A stretch of DNA of 17,804 nucleotides from positions 1-17,804 of the forward strand of contig JAGVLR010000273.1 of assembly GCA_020054175.1 (NCBI GenBank), written 5' to 3'. The notes beneath the pieces are model-generated. The model searched no databases and had not been told where the DNA came from. It worked only from the letters and a program-made list of their open reading frames with translations. Within the stretch, counting starts at the first letter, position 1. Every line of letters begins with the position of its first letter. A program made the translations under genes and the position numbers. This document shows positions 1 to 7,837 of the stretch, in pieces. Origin of the DNA: Candidatus Dadabacteria bacterium. Lineage in GTDB: Bacteria > Desulfobacterota_D > UBA1144 > Nemesobacterales > UBA2774.

Positions 1-1
1 C

Positions 2-496
2 GACGGCCAGGAGGTTTCGACGCTCTCGCGCGACGAGCTGGCCGAAATCAGGAACAGAAAAATAGGATTCGTCTTCCAGAGCTTTAATCTTCTCGGGCGG
101 ACGACGGCGCTCGAAAACGTGGAGCTCCCGATGGTATACAACGACACGCCGCAAAAAAAAAGGCGGGAGACGGCGCTCGCCGCGCTCTCGATGGTGGGGC
201 TCGGCGGACGGGAAAGGCACCTCCCCTCGCAGCTCTCGGGCGGACAGCAGCAGAGGGTAGCCATAGCGCGTGCGATGGTAAACGATCCGAGCATAATCCT
301 AGCCGACGAGCCCACCGGGAACCTCGATACTGAAACGAGCGCCGAGATAATGGAGATATTCGTCTCGCTCAACTCGCAGGGAAAAACGATAATCGCCATA
401 ACGCACGAAAGCGACATCGCCGCCTACGCGGCCCGCACCATAGTATTCAAGGACGGAAACGTCTCGGAGGAAAGGCTGAACAACGGACGGAGATAA
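2..496 (+). CDS. MacB/LolD-type ABC transporter ATP-binding protein (5' truncated by window)
   Basis: This is the nucleotide-binding subunit of an ABC exporter; it hydrolyses ATP at the inner membrane face to drive the permease encoded next. The reading frame is open from base 2, so the start and Walker A lie outside the window. Visible in order are the Q-loop (FVFQSFNLL, about 62-88), the ABC signature LSGGQQQRVAIARAM (about 233-277), Walker B with its glutamate (IILADEPTGNLD) and the H-loop histidine (AITHES). The GNLD D-loop and the FNLL after the Q-loop are typical of the MacB/LolD/FtsE branch. The stop is 27 bases before the permease gene. The family is secure. The substrate is not: MacB-like pairs export peptides, antibiotics or lipoproteins, and no MacA-type adaptor is visible. 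Confidence 0.93.
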   Translation, partial: DGQEVSTLSRDELAEIRNRKIGFVFQSFNLLGRTTALENVELPMVYNDTPQKKRRETALAALSMVGLGGRERHLPSQLSGGQQQRVAIARAMVNDPSIILADEPTGNLDTETSAEIMEIFVSLNSQGKTIIAITHESDIAAYAARTIVFKDGNVSEERLNNGRR

Positions 497-523
497 AGGA
501 CCCGGTCAGCCTCGAGAAAGATT

Positions 524-1726
524 ATGAACATCACCGCAGCGCTTAGGGTATCGTCGAGGGCTATAAGGACGAACAAGGTCCGCTCCATACTCACGACGCT
601 CGGCATCATAATCGGCGTCGCGGCCGTCATATCCCTCGTCGCGCTGACCCAGGGCGCAAACCTCATGATAGAAAAACAGCTGACGAGCCTCGGCGGGAAA
701 TCCCTCATCGTCAACCCCGGGAAAAGGGGCGTCGGCGTCCAGGAGAGCGCTATAACGCTGACTACAGACGACGCCGAGGCCATAGGCAGCCTCCCTATAG
801 TAACCCACGTCGCCCCGATGATAGACAACCCCGAGCAGATAGTATGGGGTAACAGGGACTGGTTCACCATGGTAGTCGGCACCTCCCCGGAGTTTGTATT
901 CATAAACGACTGGTATCCGGAAAACGGTGTCTTCTTCAACAAGGAAGACGTCGCCTCCGCCGAGAATGTCTGCGTCCTCGGGGCCACGGTCGTCTCGAGC
1001 CTCTTCAGCTACAGGGACCCTGTCGGTGAGACAGTCAGGATCGGAAAGAACTCGTTCAAGGTCATCGGCGTCATGGAATCCCTCGGCCAGACGACGGGAG
1101 GGCGCGACCAGGACGACGTCGTGATAATCCCGTACACGACGTTTCAGAAGAGGATACTAGGCACGAACAGCCTGGAAACGATATCGGTATCGGTGAACGC
1201 CCCCGGCGACATACCGCTCGCCGAATCGCAGATAACCTCGCTTCTCAGGGAAAGGCAGAACCTCCGGTCCGAAGCCGAAGACAACTTTTATCTCCGGTCA
1301 CAGTTCGGGATCATACAGAGGATATTCAACATCTCGGACATCATGACCGTCCTCCTCGGGAGCATAGCGTCCATATCGCTCATCGTGGGCGGTATCGGCA
1401 TCATGAACATCATGCTCGTATCCGTGGGCGAGAGGACGAGAGAAATAGGAATCCGGATGGCCGTCGGAGCCAAACCCAGGGACATAATGGTTCAGTTCCT
1501 TATAGAGGCCATACTGCTGTCGCTCACCGGCGGCGTGATAGGAATCGTAGCCGGCATCGCGGGCTCGAAGATAGCGTCGTCCCTTACGGGATGGGAAACC
1601 GTAATTTCCCCCGAGTCGGTTCTCTTATCCTTCGGATTCGCCGCCCTGATAGGAATATTCTTCGGTATATACCCGGCGAGAAAGGCAGCAAGGCTCGACC
1701 CCATCGAGGCCCTGAGATACGAATAA
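524..1726 (+). CDS. MacB-like ABC transporter permease (MacB_PCD + FtsX domains)
   Basis: A 400-residue integral membrane permease, partner of the ATPase just upstream. The N-terminus has TM1 at about residues 22-44, opening with a basic stretch (RAIRTNKVRS) and the family motif LTTLGIIIGVAAVI. A long periplasmic MacB_PCD domain follows (about 45-270). Three C-terminal helices of the FtsX domain come next, with GGIGIMNIMLVSV, the coupling segment ERTREIGIRMAVGA, and an ending PARKAARLDPIEALRYE that is diagnostic of the family. About 400 residues is the normal length when the ATPase is a separate protein, as here, and not fused as in E. coli MacB. The ATG is preceded by a weak GAGAAAG ribosome site. 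Export of a small molecule or peptide is likely; lipoprotein sorting (LolCE-like) is less likely but not excluded. Confidence 0.92.
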   Translation: MNITAALRVSSRAIRTNKVRSILTTLGIIIGVAAVISLVALTQGANLMIEKQLTSLGGKSLIVNPGKRGVGVQESAITLTTDDAEAIGSLPIVTHVAPMIDNPEQIVWGNRDWFTMVVGTSPEFVFINDWYPENGVFFNKEDVASAENVCVLGATVVSSLFSYRDPVGETVRIGKNSFKVIGVMESLGQTTGGRDQDDVVIIPYTTFQKRILGTNSLETISVSVNAPGDIPLAESQITSLLRERQNLRSEAEDNFYLRSQFGIIQRIFNISDIMTVLLGSIASISLIVGGIGIMNIMLVSVGERTREIGIRMAVGAKPRDIMVQFLIEAILLSLTGGVIGIVAGIAGSKIASSLTGWETVISPESVLLSFGFAALIGIFFGIYPARKAARLDPIEALRYE

Positions 1727-1776
1727 GCCCGTAGTACTTCCGGCCAAACAGACTTCCCGCGTCTTATCCCATCAGC

Positions 1777-1797
1777 TCCGGGATTGTACAACCCGGA
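1777..1797. terminator. Hairpin between convergent genes, possible bidirectional terminator
   Basis: A perfect 6-bp inverted repeat, TCCGGG/CCCGGA, flanks a 9-base loop in the 82-base gap between the permease stop and the stop of the convergent minus-strand gene. The loop itself holds the palindrome TTGTACAA. No T-tract follows on either strand, so the position suggests a shared terminator but the sequence alone does not prove it. Confidence 0.33.
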
Positions 1798-1808
1798 ACC
1801 CGACGTGC

Positions 1809-3656
1809 TCAGTAGTAAATGCTTACCGAGCCGTCGCTCCCGACGCCCATGTCGTCTATCTCGTCACCGTTGACGTCGAAAAGCTCGATAACCAAAGAGC
1901 CGAATTCAGAAACTCCCTCGGCACCCGGTATCGTCAGGTTCGCCTCGTTCGACGATAAAAAGGGCGGCATGTTCGGCTGTCCGAAGAAGACGTAAACATT
2001 TCCGCTGCCGGGCGCGCCGACTGCTATATCGGCGTTACTATCTACAAATATGAGAACATTGGCGGTATCGCGGTTCCTGACCTGCGGCGCGGGTGTAAGA
2101 TTCGGCAGGATTGATACGGCGGAGCCGAACTGCTCGCCCGGGACGGAACCCGAAAGCTCCGTTTCTATGGTAATCGGCGTGCCGTTGTCGTATGCATCTC
2201 TCAGCACCTGCCCCGAGTAAAGGAAAACTGCCCCGGTGTCGCCGTTGGCCCCCGGCGCCCCTACTACGACGTCCGGCCTGCTATTGTTGACCTGGCCGTC
2301 CTCGTTGAATTCCCCGTCGACGTCGCCGTCGCCCGAAATGCTGAATCCGAAGCTGTCGGCGGCATTGCCCTGAATCAAGAGCGTGTCCCCGAGACCCGTC
2401 GCGAGATCTATGCTGTTGAGATTATTTTTGCCTTTAAATATGTAAGCCCTTCCGAGCCCCGGAGCGCCGATTCCGAACTCGTCGAAGCTGCTGGAATCTA
2501 TCCTCCCGAGAAGGGCCATCGAGAACCCGAAAAATCCGTCTACCTGCTGCCCGGTGAACATTGCGTGCGCCACCGATGCGGCCTGGTTTACGGAAGTTTT
2601 GCTGAGGTCAGGGCCCTTGAAGACATAAACCTTTCCGGTAGCGGCGTTGAAAAACGGCGCTGCCACCAACATAACGCCCCTGCCGTTCATTATGCCCGCG
2701 CCGTCCTGGAGGATGAGTCCAAAGTTGTCTCCCGGGTTTTCCCCTTCAACCTCTATATGCTCGGTGCTTCCGTCGGTGAGGTTAATGACGCTCGGAAATT
2801 CCAGGCTCCCGAACACGACGTAAAACTTGCCCCTGCTGTTGTCGAAAGCGGGCGCCCCGATGACCAGCTCGAGTGCCCGCGGGTCGCCTTCGAAGTCTGA
2901 AGCCGTCGCGAGCGAGGCGCCGAAGTTCTCGTTCGGCGGGCCGATGATGGTGACGTCGGCAGTGGATACGTCTATAACTCCGGTCCCGTTCTGAGTGAGG
3001 TTATTCTGTCCGTAGAATATATATACGCGGCCGAGGCAGGGATCGCCTATGGCGTAGTCGTTAAGGCTCACGGTAAGCCCCTGCTCGTTCGTGGTTCTGT
3101 CGCCGTTGTAGTTGCCGGCCGAAAGCCCGGTGCCGAGGCAGCTCCCCGGGTCGGAGCTTACGTACCTGACATTCTGAATCCCGGTCGTTATGGATGCGAC
3201 GTTAGACGGCTGGGAGGAGCTCCCGACCTCGTCGTTCGTGCGCACGGAAAAGTAGTATTCGGTCGACCCCAATATATCTATCCTGGGCACGAGGAAGCTC
3301 TCGGGCGAGCCGGCTTTCTGGGGCTGATCGAAATCCGGCACCTGGGTAGCTGTGTCGAAATTATTTCTTACAGTCTCTTCTATTTCGATGAAGGGAACAC
3401 CGTCCAGCGACGGTACCCCGAGTATCTCCTCTATTTCCTCCGTTTCGAAGTATCTGGGGAAGTATATCGTGGCCCTTCCGCTGTTTCCGTTGTCGCCCGG
3501 CGCCGTCCACTGGAGCAGCCTCGCAAGCGTGTCCGAGCTGAGGTCGTCTATCATCCCCGGGTGATTTTCGTCACCCACCGCGCATCCAACCATGAATAAA
3601 ACCGCCACCAGAACCGAAGCGCGGCACCTTCTTTTAAGTCCGGATATGAATCCCAT
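1809..3656 (-). CDS. FG-GAP beta-propeller lipoprotein with fibronectin-III-like domain
   Basis: A 615-residue predicted exported protein of unknown specific function. The N-terminus is basic (KRRCR), then hydrophobic, ending in MVGC at Cys25, a possible but non-canonical lipobox; an envelope-anchored lipoprotein is the best reading. Residues about 40-157 resemble a fibronectin type III domain (LLQWTAPGDNGNSG early, EYYFSVRTNDEVG late). From about residue 163 to the end, seven units recur, each starting near an NFGxSL/EQFGSAV-like segment and ending in a strand such as VYVFFG, with GAPG or IGAP in between. That is the FG-GAP/integrin-alpha pattern and would close one seven-bladed propeller. 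Asp/Asn-rich loops (DVNGDEIDD, GDGDVDGEFNEDG) look calcium binding. The gene has a GAGGGA site before ATG and its own upstream promoter. Adhesion or ligand binding is inferred from the fold only. Confidence 0.85.
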   Translation of the reverse strand: MGFISGLKRRCRASVLVAVLFMVGCAVGDENHPGMIDDLSSDTLARLLQWTAPGDNGNSGRATIYFPRYFETEEIEEILGVPSLDGVPFIEIEETVRNNFDTATQVPDFDQPQKAGSPESFLVPRIDILGSTEYYFSVRTNDEVGSSSQPSNVASITTGIQNVRYVSSDPGSCLGTGLSAGNYNGDRTTNEQGLTVSLNDYAIGDPCLGRVYIFYGQNNLTQNGTGVIDVSTADVTIIGPPNENFGASLATASDFEGDPRALELVIGAPAFDNSRGKFYVVFGSLEFPSVINLTDGSTEHIEVEGENPGDNFGLILQDGAGIMNGRGVMLVAAPFFNAATGKVYVFKGPDLSKTSVNQAASVAHAMFTGQQVDGFFGFSMALLGRIDSSSFDEFGIGAPGLGRAYIFKGKNNLNSIDLATGLGDTLLIQGNAADSFGFSISGDGDVDGEFNEDGQVNNSRPDVVVGAPGANGDTGAVFLYSGQVLRDAYDNGTPITIETELSGSVPGEQFGSAVSILPNLTPAPQVRNRDTANVLIFVDSNADIAVGAPGSGNVYVFFGQPNMPPFLSSNEANLTIPGAEGVSEFGSLVIELFDVNGDEIDDMGVGSDGSVSIYY

Positions 3657-3692
3657 TTAGCTTTCCCTCGACCTCAAGATTTTAAAGCATGA

Positions 3693-3721
3693 ATTTTACC
3701 GAACCCCCGTATCATTTCCAA
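3693..3721 (-). promoter_or_regulatory. Sigma-70-type promoter for the FG-GAP lipoprotein
   Basis: On the minus strand TTGGAA (3716-3721) and TAAAAT (3693-3698) are separated by exactly 17 bases, matching 4/6 and 5/6 of the consensus. The predicted transcript would start near 3686, about 30 bases before the ATG at 3656. Confidence 0.5.
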
Positions 3722-3813
3722 CAGAAACTGGAGAATTAGGGTCTTGGGCGCAGGAAGTCCCGTACCAATCATATAAATTCGCCCGTATCCGATAGGTCCA
3801 TCCTTTAACTACT

Positions 3814-3858
3814 TATAATTTTAACCGATTTGATAGGCGTAAACTCCTGTGGTAATTT
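3814..3858 (+). promoter_or_regulatory. Candidate promoter elements upstream of enolase
   Basis: Within the 240-base divergent gap there is a perfect TATAAT at 3814-3819 with no good -35 box at 16-18 bases. A second candidate is TTGATA (3830-3835) with a poor TAATTT (3853-3858) 17 bases later. Either could serve eno, giving a leader of about 30-70 bases. I cannot choose between them. Confidence 0.3.
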
Positions 3859-3896
3859 CCCTTATCCAAAACCACGTGACCCGGAGGACTTGAGAC

Positions 3897-5168
3897 TTGG
3901 CTATCATATCTTCTGTCAGGGCGAGAGAGATACTGGATTCGAGAGGGAATCCGACCATAGAAGTGGACGTAAGATGCGACGACCGGTCCTTCGGCAGGGC
4001 CGCCGTACCCTCCGGGGCGTCCACGGGTGAGCACGAAGCCGTGGAGCTCAGGGACGGCGCCAAGGACAGGTACCTCGGAAAGGGCGTCCAGAAGGCCGTA
4101 AACAATGTAAATAAAAAGATAGCCCCGAAGCTCATCGGGCTCGACGCCTCCTCCCAGGGCGAAATAGACCGCATAATGATAGAGCTCGACGGCACCGCCA
4201 ATAAGTCGAAGCTCGGCGCAAACGCCATACTCGGCGTGTCCCTCGCATCGGCCAGGGCGGCTGCGGACTCCCTCGGCATTCCGCTGTACAGATACCTGGG
4301 CGGGATATCGGCAAATACGCTTCCAGTGCCGCTTATGAACATAATCAACGGCGGCGCGCATGCCGACAACAACCTCGATTTTCAGGAATTCATGATCGTC
4401 CCCGTCGGCTTCGGCAGCTTTTCCGACGCCATAAGAGCCGGAGTCGAGATATTCCATAACCTGAAAGCAATATTAAAGAAAAAGGGCTATTCGACCTCCG
4501 TAGGCGACGAGGGAGGCTTCGCGCCGAACCTTAAATCCAACGAAGAGGGAGTAGAGTGCATATCCGAGGCCGTTTCCAAGTCCGGCTACAAGCTCGGAAG
4601 GGATGTAGCCATAGCGCTCGACGTTGCATCCAGCGAATTCCTCGAAGACGGCAAGTATAACGTCGAGGGCAAGAAACTGAGCAAGGACAAGCTCGTAGCG
4701 CTTTACGCCGAATGGATCTCGAAGTACCCCATTATTTCGATCGAAGACCCCCTCGCCGAGGACGACTGGGAGGGCTGGAAGATGATTACAGACGAGCTAG
4801 GCGGGAAAGTCCAGCTCGTCGGGGACGACCTCTTCGTAACCAACACGAAGCGGCTCGAAAAGGGTATCAAGGAAGGCGTCGCGAATTCGATACTCTTCAA
4901 GGTGAACCAGATAGGCTCGCTCACGGAGACACTCGAAGCCATACGCATGGCGGAGAAGGCCGGCTATACATACATAATATCCCACAGGTCCGGCGAGACT
5001 GAAGACTCGACGATAGCCGACATCGCAGTCGCGACAAACTCCGGTCAGATAAAGACGGGCTCTGCGTCCCGCAGCGACCGTATAGCGAAATATAACCAGC
5101 TTCTCAGAATAGAGGAGGAGCTCGGAAAAGAGGCGGTATTCCCCGGCAGAAAGGCATTCAAGGTATAA
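3897..5168 (+). CDS. eno: Enolase (phosphopyruvate hydratase)
   Basis: Cytosolic glycolytic and gluconeogenic enzyme interconverting 2-phosphoglycerate and phosphoenolpyruvate; in many bacteria it is also a degradosome partner. The 423 residues match the family length. The conserved N-terminus AREILDSRGNPT fixes the start at TTG 3897, with GGAGG at 3883-3887 placed 9 bases before it. Substrate-loop residues SGASTGEHEA are at 39-48. Catalytic Glu205 lies in GDEGGFAPN and the catalytic lysine is Lys335 in FKVNQIG. His363 is in SHRSGETED. Magnesium ligands fit Asp242, Glu283 and Asp310. All are present, so the enzyme should be active. The gene appears monocistronic: 150 bases with promoter-like sequence separate it from leuC. 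Confidence 0.98.
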   Translation: MAIISSVRAREILDSRGNPTIEVDVRCDDRSFGRAAVPSGASTGEHEAVELRDGAKDRYLGKGVQKAVNNVNKKIAPKLIGLDASSQGEIDRIMIELDGTANKSKLGANAILGVSLASARAAADSLGIPLYRYLGGISANTLPVPLMNIINGGAHADNNLDFQEFMIVPVGFGSFSDAIRAGVEIFHNLKAILKKKGYSTSVGDEGGFAPNLKSNEEGVECISEAVSKSGYKLGRDVAIALDVASSEFLEDGKYNVEGKKLSKDKLVALYAEWISKYPIISIEDPLAEDDWEGWKMITDELGGKVQLVGDDLFVTNTKRLEKGIKEGVANSILFKVNQIGSLTETLEAIRMAEKAGYTYIISHRSGETEDSTIADIAVATNSGQIKTGSASRSDRIAKYNQLLRIEEELGKEAVFPGRKAFKV

Positions 5169-5194
5169 AAGCTCAGGGCCTCCGAGCGCCGGGC

Positions 5195-5283
5195 TTGATA
5201 CGGCGCAATACGGAATTATCTTATATTTTGTACGCGCACAGGCGTCCCGGGAGTTACGCAGGTGCCGATTTGAAATGTATAAT
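5195..5283 (+). promoter_or_regulatory. Promoter region of leuCD
   Basis: Two candidates sit in the gap after eno. TTGATA (5195-5200) is followed by TATCTT (5217-5222) at 16 bases or TATATT (5222-5227) at 21. Nearer the gene is a perfect TATAAT (5278-5283) with TG directly before it but no clear -35 box. I saw no T-box or leucine-rich leader peptide. Confidence 0.35.
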
Positions 5284-5318
5284 TTAATAGTTTGTATCAT
5301 CCAAGGTAGGGAAAACAT

Positions 5319-6743
5319 ATGGCAGCGAGAACACTATTCGACAAAATATGGGAACAGCACGTCGTGGAGGAGCAGGAAGGACAGCCGACGCTCATTTATA
5401 TAGACCTTCATCTGGTTCATGAGGTTACCTCTCCGCAGGCCTTCGAAGGGCTCAGGCTCACGGGGCGTAAGGTCAGAAGGCCCGACCTCACATACGCGAC
5501 GATGGACCACAACGTCCCGACGACCAACCGAGCGCTTCCCATAGAAGACCCGATTTCCGCCCAGCAGATAGACGTTCTCGTCAAGAACTGCGAAGACTTC
5601 GGCGTAACCCTCTTCGGTCTCAAAATAAACAGCGAGATGCAGGGCATAGTGCACGTCATAGGCCCCGAGCTCGGCCTCACGAAGCCGGGATTGACAATAG
5701 TCTGCGGCGACAGCCACACCTCCACACACGGCGCCTTCGGCGCCCTCGCCTTCGGCATAGGCACGAGTGAGGTCGAGCACGTTCTTGCGACGCAGTGTCT
5801 CAGGCAGACCCGTCCGAAGGAGTTCGAGGTCAGGATTGAGGGCAAAAGGGGTTATGGCGTAACGGCAAAAGACATTATCCTCAGCATCATCGGTCATATC
5901 GGCACGGCAGGGGCAACGGGTACCGTCGTCGAATACAGGGGCCGGGCCATAGAAGACCTAACGATGGAAGAAAGGATGACCATATGCAACATGTCCATCG
6001 AGGCGGGCGCGCGCGCAGGCATGATAGCGCCCGACGAAAAAACTTTCGAATACATTAAAGGGCGGAGATATGCGCCCAAAGGCAGCGACTTCGACGCCGC
6101 AGTCTCAAGCTGGAGAGAGCTCCGGACAGACGAAGGCGCGAGATTCGACAAGACCATAACCTTGGACGCCGGCAGAATGGCGCCCCAGGTAAGCTGGGGA
6201 ACGAACCCCGGCATGGTTATCGACATAACTGGACGAGTGCCCGACCCGGACGCGATGGACGACGAGAACAACAGGAAGGCAACCGTAAGCGCCCTAGAAT
6301 ATATGGGCCTCAAAGCGGGCACACCTATAGAAGATATAAAACTGGACAGGGTTTTTATTGGCTCCTGCACCAACTCCCGCATACAAGACCTCACCGAGGC
6401 CGCCAGGGTGGTCAAGGGAAAGAAGGTTGCGCCGACAGTAAAAGCGATGGTCGTGCCCGGATCGCAGCTCATAAAGCTCCAGGCGGAAAAGCTCGGCCTC
6501 GACAAGATATTCAAGGACGCGGGTTTCGAATGGAGAGAGTCCGGATGCAGCATGTGCCTCGGCATGAACCCCGACATCCTGGAGCCGGGCGAAAGATGCG
6601 CCAGCACCTCCAACAGGAATTTCGAGGGAAGGCAGGGTAAAGGCGGGAGGACCCATCTCGTAAGCCCGCAAATGGCGGCAGCCGCGGCCATAGAGGGCCG
6701 TTTCGTCGATATAAGAGACTGGGACCTCGACAGGGAGCTTTAA
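5319..6743 (+). CDS. leuC: 3-isopropylmalate dehydratase large subunit
   Basis: Large subunit of isopropylmalate isomerase, which converts 2-isopropylmalate to 3-isopropylmalate in leucine synthesis with a [4Fe-4S] cluster. The 474 residues match the roughly 466-residue bacterial LeuC class, not the shorter archaeal/thermophile type. The three cluster cysteines are Cys350 (GSCTNSR), Cys410 and Cys413 (GCSMCLGMNPD). Other aconitase-family blocks are present: MDHNVPT, CGDSHTSTHGAFGALAFGIGTSE, and the end block with NRNFEGRQG and THLVSP. ATG 5319 follows AGGG at 7 bases. It is 27 bases upstream of leuD, so the two subunits are co-transcribed. leuA and leuB are not in the window. Confidence 0.97.
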   Translation: MAARTLFDKIWEQHVVEEQEGQPTLIYIDLHLVHEVTSPQAFEGLRLTGRKVRRPDLTYATMDHNVPTTNRALPIEDPISAQQIDVLVKNCEDFGVTLFGLKINSEMQGIVHVIGPELGLTKPGLTIVCGDSHTSTHGAFGALAFGIGTSEVEHVLATQCLRQTRPKEFEVRIEGKRGYGVTAKDIILSIIGHIGTAGATGTVVEYRGRAIEDLTMEERMTICNMSIEAGARAGMIAPDEKTFEYIKGRRYAPKGSDFDAAVSSWRELRTDEGARFDKTITLDAGRMAPQVSWGTNPGMVIDITGRVPDPDAMDDENNRKATVSALEYMGLKAGTPIEDIKLDRVFIGSCTNSRIQDLTEAARVVKGKKVAPTVKAMVVPGSQLIKLQAEKLGLDKIFKDAGFEWRESGCSMCLGMNPDILEPGERCASTSNRNFEGRQGKGGRTHLVSPQMAAAAAIEGRFVDIRDWDLDREL

Positions 6744-6770
6744 TAAAAAAATATAAGGAGCATATAAGCC

Positions 6771-7394
6771 ATGGAGCCGCTCGTAAGGGTAGAAGGAATA
6801 GTAGCGCCGCTCGACAGGATGAACGTCGATACGGACCAGATAATACCGAAGCAGTTCCTGAAAAGGATCGAAAGGACGGGCTTCGGGGAATTTCTCTTTT
6901 TCGACTGGAGATACCTCGAAGACGGCTCGCTCAACCTCGATTTCGAGCTCAACCAGCCGCACCTGGCGGGCTCCAACATCCTCCTCGCCGGGCATAACTT
7001 CGGAAGCGGAAGCTCCCGGGAGCACGCCCCGTGGTCATTACGAGAATACGGCTTTCAGGCGATTATCGCCCCGTCCTTCGCCGACATTTTCTACAATAAC
7101 TGTTTCAAGAACTCCATATTGCCGATAGTCCTCCCGGAGGCGGACGTAAAGAAGCTCTTCGAGAAGACGGCGGCGAAAAAGGGCTACAGGTTGACAGTTG
7201 ACCTCCCCACGCAGACCATATCCGACGACGACGGACTCAGCATCGGCTTCGACATCGACCCCTTCAAAAAGAAAACCCTTCTCGAAGGACTCGACGACAT
7301 CGCCCAAACCCTCAAAAGCGAGGGCGCAATAGACAGGTACGAGAAGATTATGTCCGAAAAGAGGGCGTGGGCAGTTCCCTCGCAGCCTCACTGA
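6771..7394 (+). CDS. leuD: 3-isopropylmalate dehydratase small subunit
   Basis: Small (swivel-domain) subunit that pairs with LeuC to form isopropylmalate isomerase and supplies substrate-specificity residues. It has 207 residues, close to the usual 200. Seen are the N-terminal NVDTDQIIPKQFL, the FGSGSSREHAPWSL block that closes over the substrate, and the ADIFYNNCFKNSILPI segment typical of LeuD. A strong AAGGAG site lies 10 bases before ATG 6771. The stop is only 10 bases from the stop of the convergent DUF2905 gene and I see no terminator between them. Confidence 0.97.
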   Translation: MEPLVRVEGIVAPLDRMNVDTDQIIPKQFLKRIERTGFGEFLFFDWRYLEDGSLNLDFELNQPHLAGSNILLAGHNFGSGSSREHAPWSLREYGFQAIIAPSFADIFYNNCFKNSILPIVLPEADVKKLFEKTAAKKGYRLTVDLPTQTISDDDGLSIGFDIDPFKKKTLLEGLDDIAQTLKSEGAIDRYEKIMSEKRAWAVPSQPH

Positions 7395-7404
7395 CGGGCG
7401 GCGG

Positions 7405-7638
7405 TTACTTTCCCCGGAAGAGAAAGCTTATAACGAGCGAGAGGATTATGCTCGCGATTATCGACGTCGCCAGCGGGAAATAGAACGACACCCCGTCCCT
7501 CTTGAAGTAAAAGTCCCCCGGCAGCTTACCTATGAACGGCAGCTTCGGCGCGAGAAGCATAAGGACGCCGACAACAGTCAGCACGATCCCCGCCGTTATA
7601 ACAATTTTTCCAAGACCCTGAATTTCCATTCTTATCAC
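7405..7638 (-). CDS. DUF2905 family small membrane protein
   Basis: A 77-residue protein recognised as DUF2905, whose function is unknown. It has two predicted membrane helices (about residues 11-30 and 53-73). The conserved motif of the family lies between them: PFIGKLPGDFYFKRDGVSFYFPLATSI. The annotated start is GTG at 7638. An ATG three codons later (7629) is preceded by GGGTGA at a better distance and may be the true start. The gene stands alone on the minus strand between leuD and rpoN, with a TATAAT box about 35 bases upstream. Confidence 0.85.
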   Translation of the reverse strand: MIRMEIQGLGKIVITAGIVLTVVGVLMLLAPKLPFIGKLPGDFYFKRDGVSFYFPLATSIIASIILSLVISFLFRGK

Positions 7639-7649
7639 CCGGCCGTCTC

Positions 7650-7675
7650 TAAATTAAATTTCTGTAAATTAAATT
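7650..7675. repeat. 11-bp AT-rich direct repeat in DUF2905 leader
   Basis: TAAATTAAATT occurs twice exactly, at 7650-7660 and 7665-7675, 15 bases start to start. The second copy runs into the minus-strand -10 box. It could be an operator or only AT-rich promoter sequence. Confidence 0.5.
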
Positions 7676-7678
7676 ATA
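7673..7678 (-). promoter_or_regulatory. -10 box for the DUF2905 gene
   Basis: A perfect TATAAT on the minus strand, 34-43 bases before the two possible start codons. No convincing -35 box is found at 16-18 bases. Confidence 0.42.
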
Positions 7679-7770
7679 GCCTGTCAGTCCGGGAACTCCG
7701 AAATGGAGCCGCATGCGGCACAGCCGAACACCCGAAAACCCCTGCAGATTTTAGACAAATGAAATTAAGC

Positions 7771-7823
7771 TTGTAGAATATAAACATTTGGCATAGAATT
7801 TGAATGGGGTTAAGGATTTTAAC
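7771..7823 (+). promoter_or_regulatory. rpoN operon promoter region with overlapping sigma-70 and sigma-54-like elements
   Basis: TTGTAG (7771-7776) and TAGAAT (7794-7799) are 17 bases apart, a plausible sigma-70 promoter. Overlapping it, TGGCAT-N5-TTGA at 7789-7803 resembles the sigma-54 consensus TGGCAC-N5-TTGC, but the critical -12 GC is GA. Just downstream, GTTAA-ggatt-TTAAC (7809-7823) is an inverted repeat near the expected start of transcription. The rpoN ATG is at 7838. Confidence 0.4.
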
Positions 7824-7837
7824 TGTCAGAGTAAATC

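Noticed and set aside
5169..5318. Leucine attenuator or T-box before leuC
   Set aside because: No leader peptide with leucine codons, no T-box motif and no convincing terminator were found in these 150 bases.
5894..6691. A 265-codon minus-strand frame inside leuC
   Set aside because: leuC is intact with all cluster cysteines; the antisense frame has no recognisable feature.
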